Below, in pieces: positions 34,901 through 45,584 of a stretch of 64,000 nucleotides of DNA. Under the pieces are notes generated by a model, which was given only the letters and a program-made list of their open reading frames with translations, ran no database searches and was not told where the DNA came from. Origin of the DNA: Hyposmocoma kahamanoa (taxonomy: Eukaryota > Arthropoda > Insecta > Lepidoptera > Cosmopterigidae); NCBI RefSeq assembly GCF_003589595.1, contig NW_020653993.1:8647154-8711153 (forward strand), given 5' to 3'. Position numbers and translations under genes: made by a program. Within the stretch, counting starts at the first letter, position 1; every line of letters starts with the position of its first letter.

Positions 34901-37900
34901 TGATAATTCATTGCTTATTGCATTGGCTGATGCGGAAGCGGATATTTTAATTCATCCAGGGGTAATCTGCAAATGTGGGTGCTGATAAACTCTACCACCC
35001 TGATTTAAACCATTAAAAAACATATTTAGTTCATCAAGTGGGGGTTGAATTGGGCACGGCTTTTCGGAAGGCAAGGGATCTCGGAATACTTAAAATATTG
35101 GTCTACTATTTCTGCAAACTGATATACTAGTACTCACCAACAACACAAGAGAACTTTGGCCAGTGGAACATGACATATCGGAGGCCGGTAAAATGTGCCT
35201 CGATGTGCAATTCAACACCATATACTTGTGCGAACCGCGATTGAACTTCAACGTAAGCATCTGTTACCGGTACATCCTATAAACAGAAATAGTTTTATTT
35301 TTAACGTTACATGGATTTAAGCTTACAACCCCTAATGGCTCATTATCATTTGTTGATACGACATCAACAAAGCCCTCATAGCGTTCCACTTGGGATTGAT
35401 TTCGACTTTTTAATTACCATGCTGGTCTGTCACGCAGAGGTCCCGGGTTATCGAATCCGGGCCGGGAGAAATATTTGTATCACCTAAATTTATTTCTCTC
35501 GTGAGTTTGGGTGTAAGTTGTAGTTGTCTAGGCGTGTGTCCATGGCACCCGCGACACAGGGTTTCCCTAGTGCGGGGCTATGTGTGCGTTATTTGTTTAT
35601 TATTTATATATGTATAACTAATCTTATCACAAAGTTCTACCTGGAGTTCGTTAGCTCTCACATACTAAATTGAGATCTGACGACTGCAGTGACTGAGATA
35701 AAAAACTGACCTGGGCAGGGACGAAGCCGCTACAGAATTTAATTTGGAGATACCGTTTCTACTCGTTGCAGCCAGCCAGTAGCAATGGCGTCCAGAGCAC
35801 TAAGCTAACATCCGACGAGCTGAATTACTAAGTAGCTGACCTGGTCATCGACGAAGTCACTGAAGAGTTCAACTTGGAGCTGCTGCTTCTCTTCGCTGCA
35901 GCCCGATAGCAGCAGCGGCACCAGAAGCATTGTACGGAACAGCGTGTGAAGGCGAGATCTGCAAGCATCAGATGAGAGCTACGATTAAGGGCGTGTTCCC
36001 ATTATGTCGTAACGTTTTATTTATAGTTGGACAACTGTCGCGCCTAACCTGTTCCCATATCACAACTATCTGTCGTGACTGTGTTGTGGACGTTTATTTT
36101 ATCGTTGAACGACTGTCGTGTCTAACTGTTCCCACTAGATCGTGACGACAATTTATCGGTTCACGGCAGCGACTTATCGTTTGCACGACATAATCGTTTG
36201 AAGCTGTGATTATTTGTCGTGACATTGGTATCGTGACGTTTTATTTATCGTCGAACGACTGTCGTTCTAGCTCTTCCCATTGTCACGACAGTCTGTAGTC
36301 AAAAAGTCAAAAAGTCGTGAATGACAATTAATCGTGTTGTTCTATGCGTGAACAATTTCATTTAAATATGCAAGTCACGACACTTTCAACTGCACGGCTA
36401 TAAGTTAGGAATTATTTTCTGACTGAAGTAGTGAACAAAGAACGAGGTGAATGAAGAACGTGTTATAAATTAAATTAAAAATTCTCTCTTTACATACTTT
36501 GTCCATTTCAAAAACTTGCACTACAAAAAGACTTAAAAGAAACAGAGCTTAAAAACATGAAACAGAAACTTTTTATAAATAACATAACACTAGTGTATCA
36601 TTTGTCATCGATTCTCATTTTGTTTCCTTTACTGTAATTTGTTGTTTGAAGAAAATGGTTTACGACTACTGCTTCTTTGCTTACATTTTTCCAATTCTAA
36701 AAAAAACTAACTGCATTGTAGCTCATTTAAATAGATGACCTCACCGATGCCGTAGCATTGCAGATCTACACGACGACGACACCAGCACCCCGCCTTTTGC
36801 TCGCATTTGAGCGCACACCAAGAACATACCTGGTAAAAAAAAATTAAGACGGTTGTTGTTACTTTTGAAGCCGGAAATAGCGATATTTCCGGCATCATTA
36901 TCATTGATAATGCCAATATAAATAATTATCTCCTTAATTAGTCAACCTTTAAATTAAATATCGATACCAGGGGTATCAATTAACGTAAGGGACATTTTGT
37001 CGAAAATGAATTACATATTTACAATTAAAAAAAAAGGCCCGCCATTTGCCAAATCATAATTGTTGTGTTGTGAACCTTTATATTGTATTTACTTCCTCGC
37101 AAGTGTGATGAAAAACGTTGTATGTATCACGGACGATAGTAATTTCTTATTTACCGTCCTCAAATCAATTTGGGCTGAAATAGGAATGTTATAAAATTAC
37201 ACACATACATAGTTTGTTTCATGTAGTTCGCTCGTAAGTATTATTTCTGTGATTTTCTTGTGATAAAAGCACTTTTGATAAATCTCTTGAGGAAATCTTT
37301 TGAGATAAATAAATAATACCTAATTCCTTATTGGGCGGCGACTCGGGCATGTCTAAGACGAGACGCACGCGGTACGGTTGCGCCGGCATCAGCATGTAAC
37401 TGCGTTTCGTCAGTTGAACATGTGCTGACGGGAACGAACAAACACCCATTTGTTCCTCGCATGACCTAGAAGACATCTTTTAAAATTTATCTATATAATG
37501 TACCAAGCAAGTGCATTAGCATTTACGAGGGCAGTTAAGTCCTAGAAATTGCGAAGAAAACCCTTTTTTAAATTATGGCTTATTATTCTACGTGATCTCC
37601 TTTAAACTCTATGCATCTTGAGCGATATCCCAACTTCTTCAATCCATCAAAAAATATTTTCTGACAAACTGAAAACAATTGAGCCTCCGTTTCAGCAATC
37701 ACTTCCTCATTTGATGCAAATTGTTAAAAAAAATCAGATAAAAAAATTAAATGGGGCCAAATCTGATGAATACGGGGGTGTGGCAATAGTTTGTATCATA
37801 ATATCATAATTCGGGAAGTTTTGATGTCCTGTGCCTCCTCTACCATGAGAGTAGTGACAGTTATCGCTAGCGACCGCGTAAAATGTTTGTATACAAAATG

Positions 37901-40900
37901 GTCTTTCTTCTTGTGACCGCTAGGGGCGCTGTATAATTTGCCATACAAAATTGTAAAGTAATTTGCGCGGTCGCTAGCCACAACTGTCACAGTAAACTCA
38001 TGGTAGAGCTTAGAGGATGGAAAAAATAGTCTAAGTGGTAGAGGCACTGATTCCAGATGAAAAACGGAATAGGTACTCGAAGTTCACTCTATCTTCAAAA
38101 AATATATCGACCTCACATAACTTTTACAAATCTATATTTTTTACTTTCGCGCTAATTTAAAAAAGTAACGTCAGTTGCTTAGTAAGGAGTTCTAAATTAA
38201 GAAATAAGAATAAATTCCGAAAAAAGTTTTATTTAAGTTTAAAGTCACGTATTTGTCTATTAACCATAAGTTAGACTCTTATTACGAAAACGTTGGTAGG
38301 GCATTACGAAAACGCTCATTGAGCGAAAAAATGCCCACAATTTGCCGATAAGCAATAACATGGTAACCAACATGATCATCGTTTTGAGAAAATGGCGCCT
38401 AAAGATATTTTTTCGTAGTTGTGGCTTGGATGAGGATTAATATGGATATGCCAACTGTTTTTACCATTTTTTTATTATTCGGAGGTTTTAAATCACTTAG
38501 TTTATGTTTATAAAATGTAGACGAGACGACAAGCTACAATTTGGCATTCATATCTCAATTTTCGAATTTTTGTACACCGACAATACTGTCTCGGGTTTGG
38601 GTGTTCGTGGATATTAGGGCACCACTCGCCATTTTCGTTAATACGCCATTTTCGTCAACTGGTCAAACCGTCGTTGTTTCCGATTTCCATAACACAAGTA
38701 GGTACTTTAGTTACTTACTTTGGGATCAGAGCAACATAATTATGTGATGTCTAATATTTATTTATTTGTACAATAGGATTATAAGGAACAATATAATGCG
38801 GTCCTATAGCATCCCTCTTTCCAGGCCTAAAATCTATAAAGTTATACGCTAGACACTATACCACTTCATATGATACCACTTTATGTACACAATTTAAATA
38901 TTACAAATAAATGTCTATAATTCATTGCTCTTTTGCTTATAAAACAATCAAGTTTTTAAATATTTTTATTATGTGAGCTTTGTGCTCTTAAAAATGTAAT
39001 TCTCAATAACTAATTACAAAATTCTACAAACTAATGACAAAGTACCCAGAAGTGTGTAGTCTTACGAGACTAGGTAAACATCAATACCACAATCATCGCC
39101 TTAAAGTGAAAATCTCGCATACGCGTTTATACACATAGTTCGTTTTTACTGATTTTTGTTAAGAAAATCTTATAATTCTTGCTCAAATATATCATTAAAG
39201 TAATATAGTATCAGAAAGAGGTAAGGTGGAGGTAACTAATTAAAATGCTAACTACAAACATAATTGGGTTTACTATATTTTGTACCACATTTTTATCTTC
39301 CTCTTGAAAAATTACATAAAAATCACATACGAGGTATTCACTATAAGACGACGCTATGTAGCTCATGTAAATACGCAGGCATATCACAGTGAAAGCCATA
39401 AAAGTAAAGCTTCAAAGGTACCTATAGCCACTCTTTTCTATATTATTAAAGCCCTTTCGGGATGGTCTAACACAATTATGCGGGTCGCAGGATCTAATTT
39501 ATCCCATCAGTTTTACTCTATTGGGCGGACCCCACACCACACAATTGTGCGAAGGTAGGGCGTTGAACTCCCGCATTTTCGGTCAGTATGCCGGCAATAT
39601 CCGACGCGGTCAGTTTGGTGAGAAATTGTAACTTCAGATTTAAGTAATGTAAGCATCATTTTCTACCAATTTTTTGATTATAGTTAATTATCATTCATTG
39701 TATATACAATTGTATGTGTATAAACAATAAGTGTTTTGAAAACTTGTACACCGTTTTATAAATAAAAAACATTGGTTGTATAAACCTGGGCCGTACGTTA
39801 CCTTTCGTGTCTATTAAAAATAACTTAATTTCTATTATTTTCAGAGTTATTCAACAATGGCAGACATTTTAAACGATACTGCTATCGCAGAAATATTATC
39901 TAATTCGGGAGACGATGGTGATGACGACGAAGAAGAGCATGTGCACCTGCATCCGACGGGGATGACTCTACATCGTCTTCTTCAGCCTCCGAAAAAGACA
40001 GCGAACATGACATTCCTTTGAAATGGAAGAAGCAGACCTTCAATAGCAAACCCGTACCACAAGAGGCTATTCGTCTTTCAGGAGACGTCCTAAAACCCGC
40101 AGAATACTTCGAAAGATATTTTACAACGAAGCTTCTTGAACAATTTGCTTTGGCTACTAATCAATACTACATGGCCACCACTGATACGTAAATGAAGCCT
40201 GCTTGTAATTTACTTGATATCAGAAATTTTTTTGGCATTCATGGCATGATTGGTTGCATCCAATTTCCGAGGCTTAAACTGTACTGGAACGAGCGGTTCA
40301 AGTATGACCCTATCGCTAAAGCTATGTCCAGGGAGAGGTTCTTCTTTCTGAGGACAAATCTGCATGTTGTAGACGTCACCTGTGTCAATCAGGTAGAACA
40401 AAAAACAAACAAGCTGTGGAGGGTTCAGCCTGTAATCGATGCCGTCCGAAACAGATGCCTAGAATTGCCGCGTGATGCTGGTAATTATTGTATAGACGAA
40501 AAAATGATACCTTTTGAAAGTCGTTATGAAGAATTAAAGGTTGTGGTAAGAAATACACCTCGTCCAGCTGGATTGAAGAATTTCGTTTTGACCAACTACA
40601 AAGGGCTAGTCTTAGACTTTGAAATTTATCAAGGCGCTACTACCAACTTACCCGAAGCAGGAAAGTTCAGCACTGAAACAGCTGTTGTATTGCGCTTGGC
40701 TAGTACATTACCAGCAGGCAGCTTTCTGTATTTCGATCGATATTTTGCTTCCCTCCCTCTAATGAACGAACTGGTGAAGCGAAACTTAGAAGGCACAGGA
40801 ATATTGATGGCCAATCGATTCAATACGAAGAAAAAAACACAATACAAGTTCAAGAAAGATCAGAACATGGTCAGAGGAGAATATGAAACAATCGTAAACA

Positions 40901-43900
40901 GCGATAAGACTATCAACATTGTTAAATGGAAAGATAATAAAGGAGTCTTGATGATCTCAACAGCTTTTGGAGCGGAGCCACGAACTAAAGTTTCAAGATG
41001 GGCAAAGAAAAGAGGACACTATGTTGAAGTGTGGTGTCCGGCTATTGTTAAAAACTACAATACTTACATAGGCGGGCATATATGTCTTTGAGCAGATGAT
41101 GGCGACGTACCGAACATGGCGTAAATCCAGGAAGTGGACAATCAAAGTAATCCTCCATATGTTTGACCTTGCGATCGTTAATTCCTGGTTTGAGTATCGA
41201 GCCGACTGCAAGGCTAATAATCTCAGCTCTAAAGACATAATGGACTTGCTGTCATTTCGGATGTCTATTAGTGACCATCTTTTAAATGGTCCTCCAAGAA
41301 AGAGAACCAGAGAGGATCTGGAGTTTGCCGAAATGCCAACCAGTTGCGGATACAGGGCAAAGTCCCTTCCGACGGTCGACAGACAGTATGACGGCTTTAA
41401 CCACTGGCCTGTTTTCGACAAATTAAAGCAGCCTCGATGTTGTCGTGCTGATAACTGTTCAAGCCGAACCCGCTGTCGTTGCACAAAGTGTGACATTTAT
41501 TTGTGTTTAAACAAAGACCGTAATTGCTTTTTTGATTTCCACAACAATGAGCATTAAAAAAAATAGTATTGAAGTAACTGCAAGACTGATTAGGGAATAG
41601 GTACTATTTGATCGCAATTTAAGTTGCTAATTTTGTAAGAAGAAATGTTTGACCATGTGACATTTTAAGTAGCAGTAGAGCTCCTTGTGAAAGAGTTCGT
41701 CCTCGGAAGTACTGCCAGCTTACCTATTTCTGCCGCCAAGCAATGACGTTAGCATTACTGCGTTCCGATTTTGAAGGGTGCTGGTGAAATTCCAGGCACA
41801 TGGGACTTGTCAACTTACGTCTCAGGGTGACGGACGGGCGCAGTGTCAGTGCCCCTCAGATTTTTGCGATTTAAAGCTCTGAGTCGCACTGCAAGTGCTA
41901 TGAACAGGAGTGTAGCTCATTATCAGGCGCACGACATGTTTGTCGCGTCACTAAACATTATAAAAAAAATATCAAAATGCCAGTAATTTTTTTTTTAATT
42001 TTCAAATTTATGTTCAGCTAAGTGTCCGTAAATAGTCTATTGGTTTTATAGTATGATAATAGGTATTATATAAATAACATCATGTTCTCTAGATTGTTGA
42101 GAGTTTTAATAATGTTGTAAACATAAATTACAAGGCAATAACAACAGGCGACAGTGAGAGTACACTTTGTATGTGCATTTTACTTTTGTTCGAATATTAC
42201 CTCTGGAGCAACAGAAATTGGTCAATGTTTAGCTTGAGATGCTGCCATCTGTACCAGAAACATAATTTATATATACATATAATACTTCTCACTTACACTT
42301 ATAAAATCAATCTATCTTTAGCAAGTATATTTATTTGTTTGAAAAAACAAATATTTAAAAATCTTTATTAAGGTAAATATTAGAGAAACAACAATATTTT
42401 GCTATTTTTAAATATTTTAACCTTGCCTTTTTGCAATATTTCAAATGTATAAATTTGTAAGAAAATGCAGTCAGCTATATATATATTTTATATAGTCCTT
42501 CTAACAGTTTAGTTTTACATTGAAATTCTAAATTTAAAGTACTTTTTTTGGCGCCTTTTTCTTCCATTTATGGTTTAAGACATTTATTTCTCAAAACAGA
42601 ATAAAAACATTCAATTACAATGAGAAATAGAGAAATAAGCTTACAATAACGAATGAGCATCGGAATCGTTACATAAATATATCAGAAAACAAATTCATGT
42701 TCTCACAGTGCTGTTGCTTAGACTTAAAATAACCATGCTAGACATACATGAACAATATTAAGTATTTTTTTATGTAGGAAATCTGAAATATTTTATTTGT
42801 ACAACAAGGAGATTGTGTGGAGAGTCCACATTTTGTTTGGATACACAGTTGCTATCAGAGTTACGATTGAAAGAAATTGTTGCCTATGGTGGTGAATTAT
42901 ATTTTATAATGTGGAAATTTTTTGTCTTTTTGAATAAAGGGAATGATTGTATTTCTTGGATATGCTTTGGAAGATTGTTATACAGTTTGGCACCTTCGCA
43001 CCGAATATTCTTATCATATATTAGTACCGTAGTTGGTTTGTGGTTTGTATAGGCATTTGACTATTGTTTCTGTTTTTCTGTTGTAACTATAGTGTTGTGT
43101 GAATAAATTGTAAACATGTGTCTGTGTTGTTGTTCTTGCTCATTCCTCAATAGCACTCACCCAAACCCCATACAGTCCACTACAACAGGTAATTACCCTA
43201 CATAATTAAAGCTAATTTGAGAAAGGAATAAATTACTTACTTCATTTATAAATTTACATATTGTTAGCTCGGATGCATACCATAAAGTGAAATATGAAAG
43301 TTTATAATAAAATACCTCTCACTATAATAAAAGTATTGAAAAGAAATGTAGATTCGCAAATAAGTTGAAAAGATTCTTACGTCATTCTGAATTCTGGCAC
43401 GGTAAGGTTGAAGACGTTGTTTGAAATCCGGCCGTATAGAAGGAATTTTTTCTGAGTGTTCGATCTTTGTATTAATAATTATAACAAACTAGTAGAGTAA
43501 TTTCACAAAAAATAATTGAATATCAATGAATTTTTGAAATTGAAAAAAAGGAGCCATAACATTTAAAAGAAGAAGAAGAATACCAATTCAATAAAAATTT
43601 TAAATACAGCAAATAGCGACACCTCTCGCCAGGCTTGGTAGCTGTAAAGGTACTAACTGGGTGATAAATATTTCATAGATTTGTCATAAATGGGGCTACG
43701 ACTGATAGGTCATTGAACCACACGCAAAATAGGCGCTTTGTCGTCGAGTTGCGGATACCAGCCCGTTGCACCAAGTAGGTCATTGAAAAACCAAATACAA
43801 AGACTCAACGCTAACACATAGAAAAATTCGTGAGGTCCACTGGTTAATTCTGTGCTTAGTTGGTATAGCGTCTGCCACGGTAAGCTATGAGACGTTGGTT

Positions 43901-44797
43901 TGAATCCGGCCGGACCGAAGGAATTTTTTCTGAGTGTTCAATCATTGTATTAATAATTATAACAAACTAGTGGAGTAGTTTCACAAAATAAAATTGAATA
44001 TAAACTCAATAAAAATTTAAGATTCTTACTATCAAACAAAATTTTATAATTTACCTACAGGAGTTTTCGAATTAGCAAATGGATTGATATCCTGAGTGAA
44101 ATAAGTGAAGTTGCATAACCTTTACAGGGCTTATGTTGAAGCATGTAATAACTTTAAAACTGTTTTTAACCCGTTGTCGAACAGTAACAATGTTTACCGT
44201 AAAAATAAACATTACAATATAATAGCACGAAGTACCTTGTTTCTTTAAATGAATCTAAAAAAACTACAAATTTTTACTTTACAGTACAATTTCCGAGTGC
44301 TTTCTGTGTAGTTGCTGCTTACTCCTTTGCCATAGAGAAGTATTAACAATGTACTGACAAAATTTAATGAATTTACATTGAAAATTTTATATTGACTCAA
44401 TATAAGTACTAAGGCCAGAAATTTAATAAATATTTGCACACACAAATATTTAATACTTGAAAGTACTCCATCAGCCCATGAAAGGGTTAACATAAAGAAA
44501 ATAGTAAATTATCGAAAAATATACTTACTTAAATTGCAAATGAACTGGACGGACATGAGTTACGTTCGGTATGTATGTATAATAGAAAACAACATACATA
44601 AACACAGAAATCCATAAAATCACCGTCGCAAAGAGCAATATGATCCCTACCCTGTACAGAAGCTCTTTAGCACTGCTTATACCCTTATTAGTCCGCTCCT
44701 TATATTCAAAATACTGCTTTTTTACAAATGTTTCCACAGGAATTCGAACATAATTTCGAAAAAATAAAAACGGATTTAATAACATGAAAATAGACAT
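28971..44797 (-). CDS. Seipin: Seipin (BSCL2 homologue), complete, eight exons
   Basis: The exons on the minus strand are 44797-44529, 37465-37320, 36829-36745, 35958-35841, 35276-35138, 34083-33998, 33827-33680 and 29044-28971. All join in phase to give 354 aa. Seipin is an ER membrane protein that forms oligomeric rings at ER-lipid droplet contacts and drives droplet assembly. Visible features are a first membrane segment (about residues 50-74, GIILLFATVILWISVFMYVV), the conserved luminal start VTHVRPVHLQFK, CSFPSAHVQLTK, RVRLVLDMPESPPNKELGMF, VCAQMRAKGGVLVSSSCRSA, SGCSEEKQQLQVELFSDF and HFTGLRYVMFHWPKFS. The second membrane segment is ISSNLFFVSLIFILSWYHL, followed by an acidic cytosolic tail. 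Length fits insect seipins. If intron 7 is retained, translation ends at 33606 with a different tail of the same length. Intron 1 (7.1 kb) holds a dead piggyBac. Next to exon 4 are a decayed exon copy and a MITE. Confidence 0.93.
30058..30260 (+). repeat. SINE-E, tRNA-headed copy
   Basis: CCTCAGTGGCCGAATGTCTT (A-box-like) and GGTTCGATCCCCAACCGGGT (B-box-like) are followed by GTCGTTGTTTCCGAGTTTCC and TTACTTACTTTGGGGTCAGA. The same tail recurs at 38645-38760. It lies in seipin intron 7. Confidence 0.65.
30345..30510 (-). repeat. tRNA-like SINE head with partial duplication
   Basis: The minus strand shows TAGCTCAGTTGGTAAGAGCA and GGTTCAAGTATCATC, a clear pol III A/B-box pair. The A-box side (TACTGCACCGTAGTATTGCT) is repeated about 90 bp further on, at about 30470-30505. 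It lacks a full tRNA fold. Confidence 0.6.
30536..30665 (+). repeat. Interspersed repeat, inverted relative to 37020-37140
   Basis: ACCATCCGTGATACATACAA...TTGGCAAATGGCGAG recurs inverted at 37020-37140 (CCATTTGCCAAATCATAATT...GTATGTATCACGGACGA). Both lie within seipin introns. The family is unknown. Confidence 0.55.
30821..33227. mobile_element. hAT-like element carrying a decayed LINE, 8-bp target duplication
   Basis: The ends TAGGGTTTGCAATCCGGATA and the inverse of GAATAATGCTAACACTA are imperfect inverted repeats. They are flanked by TATGTGGC (30813-30820) and CATGTGGC (33228-33235), seven of eight bases matching. Both sub-terminal zones are rich in TCCGGATA. No hAT transposase is visible. 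About 1.2 kb of RTE-like LINE lies inside on the plus strand. The whole sits in seipin intron 7. Confidence 0.65.
31670..32840 (+). pseudogene. RTE-like LINE reverse transcriptase remnant
   Basis: Blocks in changing frames follow RT order. They are SLYEIRTALKQLKNKAPGED (about 31770), NYRPISLLCHVYKLFSRVIT (31970), EQAGFRKGFSTIDHIHTLRQ, LAFVDYEKAFDSI (catalytic Asp), QLQRGVRQRDVISPKLFTTA, then FADDIVVM (catalytic Asp pair, about 32480) and GLKMNMDKTKLISN. The NYRPISLL and STIDHIH..RQ blocks fit the RTE-type RT. At least three frame changes and a TAG after FDSI show it is dead. It is antisense to seipin and inside the hAT-like element. Confidence 0.75.
34150..34690. repeat. SINE-A cluster in head-to-head arrangement
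   Basis: Two minus-strand heads (GATTTGAACC...GTGCCAGACCCTATGCCAAC at about 34190, and CTTCGAACC...GTGCCAGACGCTATGCCAAC at about 34590) flank a plus-strand tail at 34440-34545 (TGTTCGATCTTTGTACTAAT). A short palindromic link (AATAGCGACATC against GATGTCGCTATT) joins them. It lies in seipin intron 5. Confidence 0.65.
35400..35600 (+). repeat. SINE-D copy
   Basis: GAGGTCCCGGGTTATCGAAT, GGCCGGGAGAAATATTTGTA and GCGACACAGGGTTTCCCTAG match the copy at 20140-20345. It lies in seipin intron 4. Confidence 0.65.
35711..35807 (-). pseudogene. Decayed tandem copy of seipin exon 4
   Basis: On the minus strand this segment aligns with true exon 4, 130 bp away. It reads LWTPLLLAGCNE-stop-KRYLQIKFCSGFVPAQ, against LLVPLLLSGCSEEKQQLQVE...FVDDQ in the true exon. 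It ends in the same GCCCAG|GTCAGT donor context. One in-frame TAG and a one-base loss near its 5' part make it non-coding as it stands. It could be a dead duplicate, a former mutually exclusive exon or a poison exon. Confidence 0.75.
35989..36397 (-). mobile_element. PIF/Harbinger-like MITE next to seipin exon 4
   Basis: GGGCGTGTTCCCATTATGTC follows TTAA. The body matches 25727-26654 and ends truncated at ACGACACTTTCAACTGCACG. Its GGG end is about 29 bases upstream, in seipin sense, of the exon 4 splice acceptor (AG at 35960-35959). Confidence 0.75.
37020..37140 (-). repeat. Interspersed repeat, partner of 30536-30665
   Basis: Inverted copy of the repeat described at 30536; it lies in seipin intron 2, between exons 2 and 3. 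Confidence 0.5.
37590..37785 (-). pseudogene. mariner transposase C-terminal remnant
   Basis: The minus strand reads HPPYSSDLAPFNFF, a stop-broken link, then FASNEEVIAETEAQLFSVCQ and KIFFDGLKKLGYRSRCIEFK. This is the third-Asp block and C-terminus of a mariner-family transposase. Here the usual Pro-Ser-Asp after Leu-Ala is Pro-Phe-Asn, so the last catalytic Asp is lost. It lies in seipin intron 1. Confidence 0.7.
38645..38760 (+). repeat. SINE-E tail fragment
   Basis: GTCGTTGTTTCCGATTTCCA and TTACTTACTTTGGGATCAGA match the tail at 30058-30260. It lies in seipin intron 1. Confidence 0.55.
39857..41557 (+). pseudogene. piggyBac-type transposase, broken
   Basis: Reading starts MADILNDTAIAEILSNSGDD, shifts frame in the acidic stretch near 39940, meets an in-frame TAA at 40189-40191, runs open 40192-41091, and shifts again near 41080. 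The core shows LYWNERFKYDPIAKAMSRER, YCIDEKMIPFESRY, GLKNFVLTNYKGLVLDFEIY (first catalytic Asp region) and FLYFDRYFASLPLMNELVKR (second). The third catalytic Asp normally lies in a GGVD motif after NYNTYI; here the sequence reads GGHICL-stop. The C-terminal Cys-rich domain (CCRADNCSSRTRCRCTKCDI) is intact. piggyBac transposases cut and paste at TTAA. I found no convincing terminal repeats. It lies antisense in seipin intron 1. Confidence 0.85.
41672..41965 (+). repeat. Repeat B copy
   Basis: AGCAGTAGAGCTCCTTGTGA through CGCGTCACTAAACATTATAA. It lies just downstream of the piggyBac remnant in seipin intron 1. Confidence 0.7.
42100..43390. other. Part of seipin intron 1, no feature seen
   Basis: AT-rich sequence; no repeat partner or coding signal was found on either strand. 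Confidence 0.4.
43400..44025 (+). repeat. Two SINE-A copies with an intervening shared repeat
   Basis: A truncated copy at about 43420-43660 and a fuller copy at about 43850-44025 (TGCTTAGTTGGTATAGCGTC, GGTTTGAATCCGGCCGGACC, TGTTCAATCATTGTATTAAT). Between them, 43715-43790 carries CACGCAAAATAGGCGCTTTG...ACCAGCCCGTTGCACCAA. That sequence recurs inverted near 54045-54100 and direct at 60902-60962. All of this is in seipin intron 1. Confidence 0.65.
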
Positions 44798-45584
44798 AAT
44801 AACTTAAAAAACAATATTATAGCAGTAAAATACAAAATCTAACACTCTTTTATCGATTGAGAGGCCAGTTAACCGGATTTGTGGGTAGATAATGCACTGA
44901 AACTTTGTAACGTAGATAACAATTTCATTTTTAATAAAAATCGAAAAAGAAGTACATCCGTGAAGGATAGATAAATAAACGGAAACAAGTATAGCACACT
45001 CTGGCTTTGATAAAACTACTATAATAATAATTTGTATAAAAGGCGTTTTTTAAAAATCTTTTATCACAAAAATCAACTGATTGTGATTGTTAACAATTCA
45101 AGTGTCAAACTGTCAAATCAAAAGGTCGGAAATTCAAGTCCTTCGGGACAGACTATATAAAAGCCATGCTGCCAAAAAATATGTCAATGATAATAAAATC
45201 GTCTATAATAAAATAGGTAGCTAATGTAATTTTGCGTACATACAATAGTAGAAAATATACGTACAATTTGGATGAACACCTCAAAAAGTTTTATTAGTAT
45301 TATTGTTTTTGTTTCGTCTAGGTATTGCATAAAATAGTGATAGTCGATAGATGAAATGAAGAGAAAAATCCACATATACAGATAATTAGTGACATATTAA
45401 GTGGCTGAACACTAACGAAGACGAGGGTTTCAATAATTTAAAAAAGAAATAAAAAATAAACAAAAAATTCGAATTTGGCGTTTGGTTTAGTTTGACAAAG
45501 CAAAAACTTTGGCTTAAGCGTTTGACGTGAAAAAAAAATGGGAAAAATAATCTAAAAATAAATAAAAAAATAACTTACAAAATC
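44798..45584. promoter_or_regulatory. Divergent intergenic region between seipin and ValRS
   Basis: A 787-bp gap separates the two start codons (ATG at 44797 on minus, ATG at 45585 on plus), so both promoters must lie here or overlap. A TATATAAA occurs at 45154-45161, but its distance (about 425 bp from the ValRS start) leaves its role open. No repeat copies are seen, in contrast to the neighbouring introns. Confidence 0.5.

Noticed and set aside
39857..41557. Domesticated piggyBac gene
   Set aside because: Two frameshifts, a stop and loss of the third catalytic motif, with no splice structure that would skip the breaks.
45154..45161. TATA box for ValRS
   Set aside because: About 425 bp from the start codon with no transcript evidence; kept only as a note in the intergenic entry.
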